63,379 nt of DNA from Trichormus sp. M33_DOE_039 (GCA_015296085.1 DVDT01000068.1:1-63379); one strand, 5' to 3'. Positions 44,764 to 53,304 are shown, counted from the first letter of the stretch. Made by a program: numbers and translations. The notes: generated by a model from the letters alone, not told the origin.

Positions 44764-45690
44764 TTAAACTTTCTTGGTAGCTATTGACTTTTTGCGAACC
44801 GCAAAAGCCACACTTAAAGCCAGTAAAGTACCATATGCACCCTGATGTTCTGGAATAGAGGTAGAGGGACTACTAAATCCATACTTTGTTAGAATTGCTT
44901 GTCCTTTTGGCGAGAGAATATATGCAGCTAACTTCTCACCATCTGGATCAGCATTCTTGAGGACAGTCAAACCATAATCAGCCTTAGTCGCCAAATAGTT
45001 AGGTAACTCTACTATTTGTAAATCTTTGCCTGCTTCTAGTTCTTGAGCAGACTTGCCACTGGTGTAATAGGCTAAAAAGATATCTGCCAGCGGATTCGTT
45101 TTGAGGAAATAGACGAGATTATTTTCTCCTGTGGGGACTGGTGGTGCAGAGGGATTCCCACCCACTAATTGCAAGGCTTGACTTTTGAGAATTTGAGAAC
45201 TACCTGGTTTAATTGCATCGGCTTTATCAAATATCTGCCATGTGTAATCCCCAGAAGGATCAGCTAGTGGTGTTGATGTGCCTACTTTGATGTTGGTATC
45301 AAGGAAGAAATCCAAGAGATTATCTGATGTGACACCAGTTAACCTTGGGTTGACAATAGCAACCATACGATTGCTAGTGAAATTTTGGACAGGATTGCTC
45401 AAACCCTGCTGGAATAGTTGTTGGGAATTTCCTAAATCAGCACTGGCAAAGACATCAGCTGATTTACCTGTCGTTAATATTTCCTGTTCTATTTTTTCTC
45501 TTGTTAAACCTGAGGGGCCAAAGTAGGTATTTACAGTGATGCCATACTCTGTAGTAAAAGCTTGTGCTACTTCCGTTAAGCTATTTCGCAAACTACCAGC
45601 ACCATATAAGGTAACGGCTAATATTGGGGTTGGTAATATGACATTGACAGCATAAGCTATCAATGAAAAGGCAAAAAACTGCTTTTTCAT
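44764..45690 (-). CDS. modA: Molybdate-binding protein ModA with PEP-CTERM-like tail
   Basis: The 308-residue protein has a signal peptide (FSLIAYAVNVILPTPILA) and a type II periplasmic binding fold: LYGAGSLRNSLTEVAQAF, YFGPSGLTREKIE, ADVFASADLGNSQQL, NRMVAIVNPRL, VGTSTPLADPSGDY, LADIFLAYYTSGKSAQE. These are ModA/WtpA hallmarks for molybdate or tungstate. Unlike ordinary ModA it ends in SIPEHQGAYGTLLALSVAFA then VRKKSIATKK, a PEP-CTERM-like anchor. The ABC part (modBC) lies 2.4 kb away. The upstream spacer holds TACCAA/TTGGTA repeats shared with modBC. Confidence 0.82.
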   Translation of the reverse strand: MKKQFFAFSLIAYAVNVILPTPILAVTLYGAGSLRNSLTEVAQAFTTEYGITVNTYFGPSGLTREKIEQEILTTGKSADVFASADLGNSQQLFQQGLSNPVQNFTSNRMVAIVNPRLTGVTSDNLLDFFLDTNIKVGTSTPLADPSGDYTWQIFDKADAIKPGSSQILKSQALQLVGGNPSAPPVPTGENNLVYFLKTNPLADIFLAYYTSGKSAQELEAGKDLQIVELPNYLATKADYGLTVLKNADPDGEKLAAYILSPKGQAILTKYGFSSPSTSIPEHQGAYGTLLALSVAFAVRKKSIATKKV

Positions 45691-45823
45691 GGTTGGTATA
45701 TAGCCATAAATTATTTAGACTACTGCTTGAATTTCTGGCAAATAATACTCAAACAGTGGTTGCATTGAGCTTAAAAGCCTTAGTCTTTGAGGATTAATGA
45801 TGATTTAATGGATGAAAATACTC

Positions 45824-45840
45824 TACCAAGTATGTTGGTA
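45824..45840. promoter_or_regulatory. Operator-like inverted repeat TACCAA-N5-TTGGTA, copy 1
   Basis: TACCAAGTATGTTGGTA is a perfect six-base inverted repeat around five bases. It lies 134 bp from the modA start and 162 bp from the porin start. It has the size of a site for a dimeric winged-helix or helix-turn-helix regulator. Confidence 0.6.
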
Positions 45841-45961
45841 TAAATCAATCCGTTTAAGTCAGAGAATTGCAACAATTAAGCGATCGCACCAGATATCTTT
45901 TTAAGAGATTCAGTAACAAAAGCTACTTTTTTTAGGAAACAATATATATTAATTTGTTTTA

Positions 45962-45978
45962 TACCAACTAGATTGGTA
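45962..45978. promoter_or_regulatory. Operator-like inverted repeat TACCAA-N5-TTGGTA, copy 2
   Basis: TACCAACTAGATTGGTA shares both half-sites and the spacing with copy 1, while the central five bases differ. It ends 23 bases before the porin ATG, where a bound protein would be expected to block transcription or translation start. Confidence 0.6.
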
Positions 45979-46001
45979 GGAAGTTTTCAGGTGTGAGGTC
46001 A

Positions 46002-47756
46002 ATGTCAAATATTGTATGGAAGTCTTGTTATGTAGCTCCTATACTGCTGGGAGTACATGTAATCATGACTCAAGTTGCATCAGCATCTCCAGTAGAAGGG
46101 GACATTGCACAGATGCAAACACAAGAAGACGTAAGAGATAAGGCTCTGATGAGTCAAGTGACATCAGTGTCCCAACTATCAGATGTGCAGCCAACAGATT
46201 GGGCTTTTCAAGCTTTGCAATCTTTAGTTGAGCGTTACGGTTGTATTGCTGGATATCCCGACAGTAGCTTTCGGGGCAATCGCGCCATGACTCGTTATGA
46301 GTTTGCGGCCGGTTTGAATGCTTGTTTGAATCGCATTAATGAACTGATAGGAACAAGTACGGCGGATTTGGTCACAAAAGAAGACCTAGCAACACTACAA
46401 AGACTGCAAGAAGAGTTTGCAGAAGGATTAACAGAACTGCGTGGGAGGGTTGATAGTTTAGAAGGACGTACAGCTACCTTAAAAAGTCAACAATTTTCTG
46501 CCACTACCAAGTTAAACGCAGAGATTATTTTTACTGCTGGTGGTGTATTTGGTGAAGATAGAGCTTTAAACTCTGACCAATGGCGGACTATCAATGCTCA
46601 ACCTGCTGGTGCTAGGCGAGAAGCTGCTAAAAACAGTGCTTATGGAAGTGCAGGACGAGACTTACAAGATAATGCTATTTTTGCCGATCGCGTCCGCATA
46701 AACCTCATCTCTAGCTTCACTGGCCAAGATCGTTTGTTTGCTCGTTTGGAAGCTACCAATACTACAGCTTTTAATGCTCCAGTCACAGGAACTAATATGA
46801 GTCGTCTGGGGTGGGACTCAACTAATAATTTGGATAACAGCGTCCAATTAGGTAAATTATTCTATCGCTTTCCTGTAGGCGATCGCCTTAACGTCATTGT
46901 TGATGCCATTGGTGGGGAGTTTTACGACAACTTCAATACGATTAACCCGTTGTTAGCATCAGCTCCAAGTGGTGCAATATCACGCTTTGGTCGCTTCTCC
47001 TCGATTTACCGCGCCAGTAACACTGGTTCTGGGAGTAATACAGGTTCAGGAATCAGTGCGATTTTTCAGTTGAGTGATGCTGTCACTTTGTCGGGGGGAT
47101 ATATTGCTAGACGAGGTAATGAACCTACACCCGGTAGAGGCTTATTTGATGGTAGCTATGGAGCATTGGCGCAGTTAGAATTTCGACCCAATAAAAACTT
47201 TACTCTGGGTTTGAGCTATGCCCACTCTTATCTGAGTGGTGGGGCTGGGGATGTGACGGTTTCTGGTGCTTATGGTAGTACCTTTGCTAATACTCCCTTT
47301 GGTGCTGGGATTGCTACTTCTGCTAACCATTACAGTTTACAAAGTAGCTATATTTTCAATCCTCAATTTGTTCTCTCTGGATGGGTGGGATATACTCAAG
47401 CGATCGCCGAAGTCAGTTCTGGTACAAATGTGAATCGTGGTGATCAAGCAGATATTTGGAACTGGGCTGTAACTTTAGCTTTTCCTGATTTGGGTAGAAA
47501 GGGGAATTTGGGCGGTCTAATTTTTGGACAACCACCAAAAGTTACTAGTAATGACTTTGGCCCTGCTGTTATAACTCCTACTAGTAATCGGCGTGAAGAT
47601 ACAGATACATCTTTCCATGTAGAAGCTTTGTATCGTTACCAAGTTAATAGTAATATTGCGATTACACCAGGATTAATTGTCATATTTAATCCAGAACATA
47701 ACAGTAACAATGATACAATTTATACGGGTGTTTTTCGGACTACATTCCGATTCTAG
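46002..47756 (+). CDS. SLH/OprB-type outer-membrane porin
   Basis: From ATG 46002 (GAGG seven bases upstream) the product is 584 residues. A signal peptide (CYVAPILLGVHVIMTQVASA) is followed by an SLH domain (VQPTDWAFQALQSLVERYG, GYPDSSFRGNRAMTRYEFA) that binds peptidoglycan-linked polysaccharide. Then come a coiled coil (LQRLQEEFAEGLTELRGRV) and a long OprB beta-barrel ending in Phe (TIYTGVFRTTFRF). Cyanobacterial relatives are general or iron-uptake porins. Its divergence from modA, with a shared operator-like motif before both, suggests a role in molybdate entry across the outer membrane. That role is inference. Confidence 0.87.
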   Translation: MSNIVWKSCYVAPILLGVHVIMTQVASASPVEGDIAQMQTQEDVRDKALMSQVTSVSQLSDVQPTDWAFQALQSLVERYGCIAGYPDSSFRGNRAMTRYEFAAGLNACLNRINELIGTSTADLVTKEDLATLQRLQEEFAEGLTELRGRVDSLEGRTATLKSQQFSATTKLNAEIIFTAGGVFGEDRALNSDQWRTINAQPAGARREAAKNSAYGSAGRDLQDNAIFADRVRINLISSFTGQDRLFARLEATNTTAFNAPVTGTNMSRLGWDSTNNLDNSVQLGKLFYRFPVGDRLNVIVDAIGGEFYDNFNTINPLLASAPSGAISRFGRFSSIYRASNTGSGSNTGSGISAIFQLSDAVTLSGGYIARRGNEPTPGRGLFDGSYGALAQLEFRPNKNFTLGLSYAHSYLSGGAGDVTVSGAYGSTFANTPFGAGIATSANHYSLQSSYIFNPQFVLSGWVGYTQAIAEVSSGTNVNRGDQADIWNWAVTLAFPDLGRKGNLGGLIFGQPPKVTSNDFGPAVITPTSNRREDTDTSFHVEALYRYQVNSNIAITPGLIVIFNPEHNSNNDTIYTGVFRTTFRF

Positions 47757-48129
47757 GGGATGGATGTTCAGAATTAACGTAATACCATTTTTTAATGAAG
47801 ATGCACTTTATTCTGCAATGTAGAGACGTTGCATGCAACGTCTCTACATGATTTATTTGGTACAACTTCATAGAGAATGGGTATCACCCCCTTGTGAATA
47901 TTAAGAGGGTTAATTTTGTATTTTATAGCAGTTGATATTTGACGGACTTAAAAGCCTGTTATTATCAGGGTTTTATGTTTCTATCTATCTGGCTACAACC
48001 ATATGCAGCTGATATTTAAAAATTCATGAGCAGTATGTCTAATATAGTAAATACAATACTTTTAGCTTCTCCTAAATCTACGCCACTGAAGGTAAATAAA
48101 TTCGCCCTTGAGAGAGTGAACTTGTTAAA
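47757..48129. other. Spacer holding a MITE
   Basis: This 373-bp region lies between the 3' ends of the convergent porin and modBC genes. Besides the MITE at 47779-47887 I see only AT-rich sequence. Confidence 0.45.
47779..47887. mobile_element. 109-bp MITE-like palindromic element
   Basis: A perfect 32-bp palindrome (47818-47849, arm ATGTAGAGACGTTGCA) sits at the centre. The flanks are also inverted: GTAATACCATT...AATGAAG at the left pairs with CTTCAT...AATGGGTATCAC at the right. There is no coding capacity. Similar GTAGAGACGTTGCA palindromes are frequent dispersed repeats in Nostoc and Anabaena genomes. It lies in a convergent intergenic space and could form a bidirectional terminator-like hairpin. 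Confidence 0.7.
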
Positions 48130-49944
48130 TTAATTCATCAAAATTAAGTGCAGAGGATCTAATTTGACGTGCCAAGGGAATGATTGGTCTTTAATAGTTA
48201 GCCATTTTTCCTTGAAGACTTCTGCTTGTAGGTGGTAGTCTTGTGGGTTATTAGCTGGTGAATGAAGTTTTAAAAATAATGTGATGCGGTGGGGTGTTTC
48301 ACTTGTCCGCACTAGCCAACAAGGAAAGGTATTTTCCTGATCTGGGTTGTTGGTAAAGGCGATGTGATGAGCGCGAATGCCTACATGAGATAATTCCTGC
48401 TCATCTTGTTCAATGACTTTGAGGCTGCAACCCCAATCAATTGCTTCTATTTCGCGGGCTGAATTCATAACAGCATGAGAGAAATTCTTGCAACCTGTAA
48501 TTTGTGCAACACTTACAGTCGCAGGATGCTCAAAAATTTCGTATCGAGAACCATGATGCACTGGTCTACCCTCTTCCAATACTAAGAGATTCGGGCAGAT
48601 TCGATAAGCTTCTTCCATGTTGTGGGTAACAAATATAGACACACCCTGGTAATTGCTCAGGGTTTCTGTCATTTGTTGTTCTAATTGACTCCGCAGGTGG
48701 GTATCGAGGGCAGAAAATGGTTCATCTAACAGCAAGGCTTCTGGTTGACTAGCTAAAGCTCTAGCTAAAGCTACTCGTTGTTGTTGACCTCCAGAAAGTT
48801 GGTGCGGATAGCGATCGCCTAATCCCTGTAGTTGCATAGCCACTAGTTGTTCTTCTACCTGCGCTCGTATACTTGTGGCGGATAGTCCTTGAGGTAAGCC
48901 AAAGGCAATGTTTTGTGCGACGGTCATATGGGGAAACAAGGCATAATTCTGCACTAAAAAACCGATGCGGCGATCGCGGCTAGGGATGTTAATTCCTTGT
49001 TGCGAGTCAAATAGTACTCTGCCATTTAAAACTATACGCCCCTTTGTAGGTGTTTCAATCCCAGCAAGACAGCGCAAAATCATACTTTTACCTGCACCTG
49101 AACCCCCTAACAATCCTAGAGGTCGCTCATCGGTACTGAAAGCTACTTGTAGATCAAAACTCGGTAAATGTTGTTCTATATCTACAAGCAATTCCACCTC
49201 AGAAGTAGGCGCAGATAATAACACAGCCTCGTTTTCTTGTCCTTGTTTCCTGAATCGACTTCTCTGTTTATCTCCCCATCTTCTCTTTTCCCTCACTTCT
49301 TGCCAAAAGTTGACAGCAATAATCCCCGACAGAGAAATTGCCATAATCATAATTGCCCAAAACCAAGCTTCCTCAGTTGCTCCAGCTTCCACTGCAAAAT
49401 AAATTGCCATTGGGATTGTCTGCGTTTGTCCAGGGATATTTCCAGCTAACATGAGGGTTGCGCCGAATTCTCCCAAGGCACGGGTAAAGGCTAAGGTGGT
49501 AGCAGCCACAATACCTGGTAGTGCTAAAGGTAAACTGATGCGCCAAAAGATGGTTGTCTCTCTAGCTCCGAGGGTTCTAGCTACCCGCAGTAAATTACTA
49601 TCAATTTGTTCAAAAGCCCCTAATGCAGTTTTATACATCAGAGGAAAAGATACTACTGTAGCCGCGATCGCTGCCCCATACCATGTAAATACAATTGTGA
49701 TGTCGAAAGGCTGCATGAGTTGCCCTACAGGGCCGTTTTTACCAAAAAACAGCAACAGCATAAAGCCCACAACCGTAGGAGGTAAAATCAAGGGAGCGAC
49801 AAAGATACCTTCAATCAGCGACTTGCCTTTGCCGTGATAATTCAGCATCCAATAAGCAGCAGCAATACCCAAAAAGAAGGTAATAAATGTTGCCAGAAGA
49901 GAAGTTTTGAGTGATATCCAAAGTGGTGACAAGTCCAATGGCAT
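48130..49944 (-). CDS. modBC: Molybdate ABC transporter, fused permease-ATPase
   Basis: This 604-residue protein fuses ModB (residues 1-220) to ModC (about 255-604). ModB has membrane segments such as LLATFITFFLGIAAAYWML and the EAA loop LGAFEQIDSNLLRVARTLGA. ModC has Walker A LLGGSGAGKSMILRCLAG, signature LSGGQQQRVALARAL and Walker B ALLLDEPFSALD. The last 100 residues resemble a degenerate TOBE region. The fusion gives an ABC importer in which one gene supplies both subunits. It would energise molybdate uptake from ModA. A TACCAA/TTGGTA repeat lies about 110 bp before its start. Confidence 0.9.
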   Translation of the reverse strand: MPLDLSPLWISLKTSLLATFITFFLGIAAAYWMLNYHGKGKSLIEGIFVAPLILPPTVVGFMLLLFFGKNGPVGQLMQPFDITIVFTWYGAAIAATVVSFPLMYKTALGAFEQIDSNLLRVARTLGARETTIFWRISLPLALPGIVAATTLAFTRALGEFGATLMLAGNIPGQTQTIPMAIYFAVEAGATEEAWFWAIMIMAISLSGIIAVNFWQEVREKRRWGDKQRSRFRKQGQENEAVLLSAPTSEVELLVDIEQHLPSFDLQVAFSTDERPLGLLGGSGAGKSMILRCLAGIETPTKGRIVLNGRVLFDSQQGINIPSRDRRIGFLVQNYALFPHMTVAQNIAFGLPQGLSATSIRAQVEEQLVAMQLQGLGDRYPHQLSGGQQQRVALARALASQPEALLLDEPFSALDTHLRSQLEQQMTETLSNYQGVSIFVTHNMEEAYRICPNLLVLEEGRPVHHGSRYEIFEHPATVSVAQITGCKNFSHAVMNSAREIEAIDWGCSLKVIEQDEQELSHVGIRAHHIAFTNNPDQENTFPCWLVRTSETPHRITLFLKLHSPANNPQDYHLQAEVFKEKWLTIKDQSFPWHVKLDPLHLILMN

Positions 49945-50056
49945 GGTTTATTTGAGACAGAATGATATACGGAAATTGACTTGGGCTAATTTATGTCTGG
50001 ATTCATGACTCAAAATAGCCGAATTAAGATTTTAATTTTCACTTCAATTCATAATT

Positions 50057-50084
50057 TACCAACCTTTTTGATAAAAAGTTGGTA
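50057..50084. promoter_or_regulatory. Operator-like inverted repeat TACCAA-N16-TTGGTA before modBC
   Basis: The half-sites TACCAA (50057-50062) and TTGGTA (50079-50084) are the same as those before modA and the porin. They are 16 bases apart instead of five, a difference of one helical turn. The inner bases (CCTTTTT / AAAAAG) extend the symmetry. Confidence 0.55.
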
Positions 50085-50292
50085 GATAACAACAAAATAC
50101 TCAAAATATACTGCGTTGTTGGGAACAGAAATTGGCACGACGCAGTGGAGATACTAAGCAAACACTGCAACCGGCTGAATATTGAGATTTTCTTCTCATG
50201 TTGAAAATCTGACACAGGAATGCACTGCTTTTTAAATTCCCAAGCTTTTGATCTGCAACATTCCCACACAAGAGCAAGTGAATTTAAACTTG

Positions 50293-50310
50293 ATATTAGC
50301 TTGCTAATAT
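50293..50310. promoter_or_regulatory. Palindrome ATATTAGC-TT-GCTAATAT before DUF2214-modD
   Basis: This perfect eight-base inverted repeat lies 145 bp before the DUF2214 start. A second palindrome, ATATAGCTATAT, follows at 50319-50330. They could be operators for the modD operon, but AT-rich palindromes also arise by chance. Confidence 0.35.
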
Positions 50311-50454
50311 TTACTGTTATATAGCTATATGGTTATATTAAATACAGTTATCCAAATCAAGTTGCCCTACCTTGAAAAGCACTTCTCAATTACTACATCA
50401 AAGTTCTTGTAGAGAAGGTATGGGCGCACACATAAATATATTACAGGACAAGCA

Positions 50455-50910
50455 ATGTGGGAAAGTGCTATCACGGCATATTTACATTATCTAAGCTTCA
50501 TGGTGGCGTTTGGGGCGTTAGTGGTTGAAAGCCAAAACTTGAGCAAAGATATCAGCCTAGAAGCAGCGTGGAAAGTGGTGATAGCAGATGCTATTTATGG
50601 TTTATCTGCTGTCACAATTCTCATCACAGGCGTATTGAGAGTTATTTACTTTGGTAAAGGCACTGATTACTATCTCAGCAGTCTAGTGTTTTACACTAAG
50701 GTTGGTATTTTTATCTTAGTGAGTTTATTGTCTTTATATCCTACCTTTTCGTTTCTGTCGTGGATTAAAAACTTGCGAAATAATCAACCTCCTCAGATGG
50801 AATTACCGCAATTACAGCGACTCTCTTGGCTAATTAGAGGAGAGTTATTTGGGTTTGCGCTCATTCCATTATTAGCAGCAGTTTTGGCGCGAGGAATTCA
50901 ACTTTTTTAA
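50455..50910 (+). CDS. DUF2214 family membrane protein
   Basis: This 151-residue integral membrane protein has four hydrophobic segments (AYLHYLSFMVAFGALVVE, IYGLSAVTILITGVLRVIYF, KVGIFILVSLLSLYPTFSFL, GFALIPLLAAVLARGIQLF). It matches the DUF2214 pattern, a family without known function found mainly in cyanobacteria and proteobacteria. It precedes modD by 46 bp on the same strand, so a role around molybdate transport or homeostasis is possible; no motif proves it. Confidence 0.78.
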   Translation: MWESAITAYLHYLSFMVAFGALVVESQNLSKDISLEAAWKVVIADAIYGLSAVTILITGVLRVIYFGKGTDYYLSSLVFYTKVGIFILVSLLSLYPTFSFLSWIKNLRNNQPPQMELPQLQRLSWLIRGELFGFALIPLLAAVLARGIQLF

Positions 50911-50956
50911 AAAAGGGTGTAGGGGTGAACAATTAATGACTAATGACAATTAACCT

Positions 50957-51814
50957 ATGAGAAATATACTTTCAGATGCAGCGATCGCTCAACTCATTGA
51001 AGAAGACGTTCCTTATTTTGATTTGACCACCTTGGGACTTGGTATTGGTAAGCAACCAGGTGAAATTGAATTTCATTCCCGTCATCCAATGGTAGTCTGT
51101 GCGACAGAAGAAGCTGCTAGAGTTTTTGAGCAGTGTGGTGCGACAGTTCTTTCTCAGGTTGAAAGTAGCACTACCGTAGCGGAAAAACAACTCATCCTGA
51201 AAGCGACAGGTTCAGCCGAAGCTTTGCATATTGCCTGGAGAATTGCACTTAATTTGCTGGAATATGCTTCTGGGATTGCTACTCGTACTAATAATTTAGT
51301 TAAGGCGGCTCATCAGGTTAATCCGTCAGTGGGAATTGTCGGTACGCGTAAAGTCTTTCCTGGTACACGTGCGCTATCCATGAAGGCTATCTTAGCAGGT
51401 GGTGCAATTCCGCATCGTTTGGGGTTATCTGAGAGTATTCTCATCTTCAAGGAACATCTGACCTATCTGGGTGGAATGTCAGGACTCTTGGAATGCTTAC
51501 CAGCACTCAAACAACGCTTTCAGGAACACAAAATTGCGATGGAAGTGGAAACTATCGCCGATGCCTGGGCGATCGCGCAAGCTGGAGTTGATATGATTCA
51601 GTTTGATAAGGTTTCCTGTGCTGACCTCAAGTCTGTAGTACCGTCACTAAAAAATCAGTATCCCAGGATTAAACTCGCGGTAGCTGGGGGAATTACCTTA
51701 GATAACGTTCAAGAATACGCCAGCACAGGAGTAGATTTACTCGTAACGAGCTTTCCCTATTTCGGCAAACCTGCTGATATTGGTGTAAAAATGGGGAATC
51801 TGTCCAATCGGTAG
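50957..51814 (+). CDS. modD: ModD protein (NadC-like phosphoribosyltransferase fold)
   Basis: The 285-residue protein resembles quinolinate phosphoribosyltransferase (NadC) but has the ModD signature: EEDVPYFDLTTLGLGI at the N-terminus, ASGIATRTNNLV, VGTRKVFPGTRALSMKAILA, and a barrel end VAGGITLDNVQEYASTGVDLL. ModD genes recur in molybdate transport operons. Their reaction is not established; a phosphoribosyl transfer is assumed from the fold. NadC itself is a less likely alternative, given TRKVFPGTR in place of NadC's TRKTTPGLR-type motif and the Mo-locus context. A short repeat (AATGACTAATGACAATTAAC-type) lies just before the start. Confidence 0.85.
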   Translation: MRNILSDAAIAQLIEEDVPYFDLTTLGLGIGKQPGEIEFHSRHPMVVCATEEAARVFEQCGATVLSQVESSTTVAEKQLILKATGSAEALHIAWRIALNLLEYASGIATRTNNLVKAAHQVNPSVGIVGTRKVFPGTRALSMKAILAGGAIPHRLGLSESILIFKEHLTYLGGMSGLLECLPALKQRFQEHKIAMEVETIADAWAIAQAGVDMIQFDKVSCADLKSVVPSLKNQYPRIKLAVAGGITLDNVQEYASTGVDLLVTSFPYFGKPADIGVKMGNLSNR

Positions 51815-51879
51815 ATTCAGTGAGATTTACAGCAGATTGCAGGTTAATAAGGGAAAAAATGGATAATTCCAGCTTTTCT

Positions 51880-53067
51880 TTACACTAAACCCATTTCTCG
51901 CAACCCCTGACGTAATCTTCTCGCTTCGTCTGGGTTGCTTTGTTCATGCAGGAGAATGGCATTTTTAAAAGCAGTGATACTTGCTTGCACATTACCAACT
52001 TTCAGCTGCACTACACCTAAATTTTGATAAGCTTCGGCATATTTAGGTTGCAGTCGAATCGCTTTTTGGTAAGCTGCGATCGCATCTGTAAACATCCCCA
52101 AAGCTTTATATATCATCCCCAAATTGTAATATCCCATAGCAAAGTTAGGGTCAATCTTTAACGCTGTTTCATAAGCTTTTTTCGCTCCGTTGATATCTCC
52201 GGCTGCTTTGAGTAAGTTCCCTAAATTGTTATATGCACCTAATTTGAGTATGGGATAAATAGGTAATTTAATCGCTGCTTGGTAATGGGAAATCGCCTGT
52301 TGGGGATGATTTAAACGACTGTAGGCAATGCCTAAATGATAATTTAATTCATATAAAACTTCATAGTTTTCCTTACAGGCTGCAATACCTCGGTTTAATA
52401 ACTCCATTCCTTGGTTAAGTTTACCCATTTCTACATACAAAGCTCCTAACTTACTGCAAACATAAGGATCATGAGGGTGCTTTGCTAAGAAGCTTTCCAT
52501 TGTGGCTTGGGCTTTGGCGTACTTGTCGTTTTGCGCGATCGCAGTTTTTTGATAACCGGAATGGAGAATTGCAATACCCGGTAAATAGCCGATTTCCCAA
52601 TGGGGTTCTGTTTCTAGAAGAACTGCAACACTATCATCGATTAAGGCATGATAGGGACGCTCAAAACGAATCTGAGGATGGTTGCGAAACAGACGCGACA
52701 CCAGAGAATAAGGAGATTGTTCCGCCTCGACTTCGTGACGCACAAGGTTAATCAGCAGATATTCATCTCTGGCGATCGCCTCTTTAATCTGTGGCACAAT
52801 TGCGGGTGTCAAAGCCTCATCTGCATCTAAGACTAAAACCCAATCACCTGTGACATATTTTAAAGCAGCATTGCGAGCCGCACTAAAGTCATTACACCAT
52901 GCGAAATAATGTACCTTAGCACCAAATTCTTGGGCAATATTCGGGGTGCGATCTATAGAGCCTGTATCCAGAACTACCATTTCATCCACAACATTTTTCA
53001 CACTGCTCAAGCATTTAGGCAGTGCGGTGGCTTCGTTTTTCACAATCATGCACAGGCTCAGACTCAT
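51880..53067 (-). CDS. GT2 glycosyltransferase with C-terminal TPR repeats
   Basis: The 395-residue protein has an N-terminal SunS/WaaE-like GT-A domain (SLCMIVKNEATALPKCLSSV, VVLDTGSIDRTPNIA, DFSAARNAALKYVTGDW, VLDADEAL). About six TPR repeats follow from residue 190 (GAYNNLGNLLKAAGDINGAK, AMGYYNLGMIYKALGMFTDA, AEAYQNLGVVQLKVGNVQAS). Such fusions are frequent in cyanobacteria and are thought to glycosylate proteins or peptides bound by the repeats. It is separate from the polysaccharide locus and convergent with modD. Confidence 0.86.
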   Translation of the reverse strand: MSLSLCMIVKNEATALPKCLSSVKNVVDEMVVLDTGSIDRTPNIAQEFGAKVHYFAWCNDFSAARNAALKYVTGDWVLVLDADEALTPAIVPQIKEAIARDEYLLINLVRHEVEAEQSPYSLVSRLFRNHPQIRFERPYHALIDDSVAVLLETEPHWEIGYLPGIAILHSGYQKTAIAQNDKYAKAQATMESFLAKHPHDPYVCSKLGALYVEMGKLNQGMELLNRGIAACKENYEVLYELNYHLGIAYSRLNHPQQAISHYQAAIKLPIYPILKLGAYNNLGNLLKAAGDINGAKKAYETALKIDPNFAMGYYNLGMIYKALGMFTDAIAAYQKAIRLQPKYAEAYQNLGVVQLKVGNVQASITAFKNAILLHEQSNPDEARRLRQGLREMGLV

Positions 53068-53304
53068 AAGCTAATCGTTATATTATTTACTTGTATAGGA
53101 CATTTAAAGTTAAGGTTGGCTCAATCTTAACTCCATCACAAATAGATACAATTAAACCATCAATTAATGAATTTTCGCCTAAAATTAAATGCTTATTTTA
53201 ACTTCCTGCAAAAAAAGTCAAATAATTGACGGCAAACAAGAAGTTACAAACTATGTGTAAAAATCAATAATTAAAGAGTTAGTAAGTGATTACTTCTAGG
53301 GAAA

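Larger units (their letters stand above)
45691..46001. other. Divergent promoter region of modA and the porin
   Basis: This AT-rich 311-bp spacer contains two 17-bp inverted repeats TACCAA-N5-TTGGTA, listed separately. A lone half-site TTGGTA (45693-45698) lies directly before the modA start codon. No open frame of interest. Confidence 0.55.
49945..50454. other. Divergent promoter region, modBC and DUF2214-modD
   Basis: This 510-bp AT-rich spacer holds an inverted repeat of the TACCAA/TTGGTA type on the modBC side and two palindromes on the DUF2214 side, listed separately. A minus-strand frame at 50039-50269 shows no protein-like features and is rejected. Confidence 0.5.

Noticed and set aside
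43165-45690. An exosortase or anchored-protein operon
   Set aside because: Three PEP-CTERM-like tails are present, but no exosortase (multi-pass protein with the Cys/Arg catalytic residues) is encoded in the window. The polymerase at 38813 does not show that pattern.
50039-50269. Minus-strand frame of 76 codons upstream of modBC
   Set aside because: It overlaps the TACCAA/TTGGTA repeat and the promoter region. Composition is random, with many Cys and Ser.
50957-51814. nadC (quinolinate phosphoribosyltransferase)
   Set aside because: Motifs TRKVFPGTR and FDLTT plus the molybdate locus context fit ModD better.
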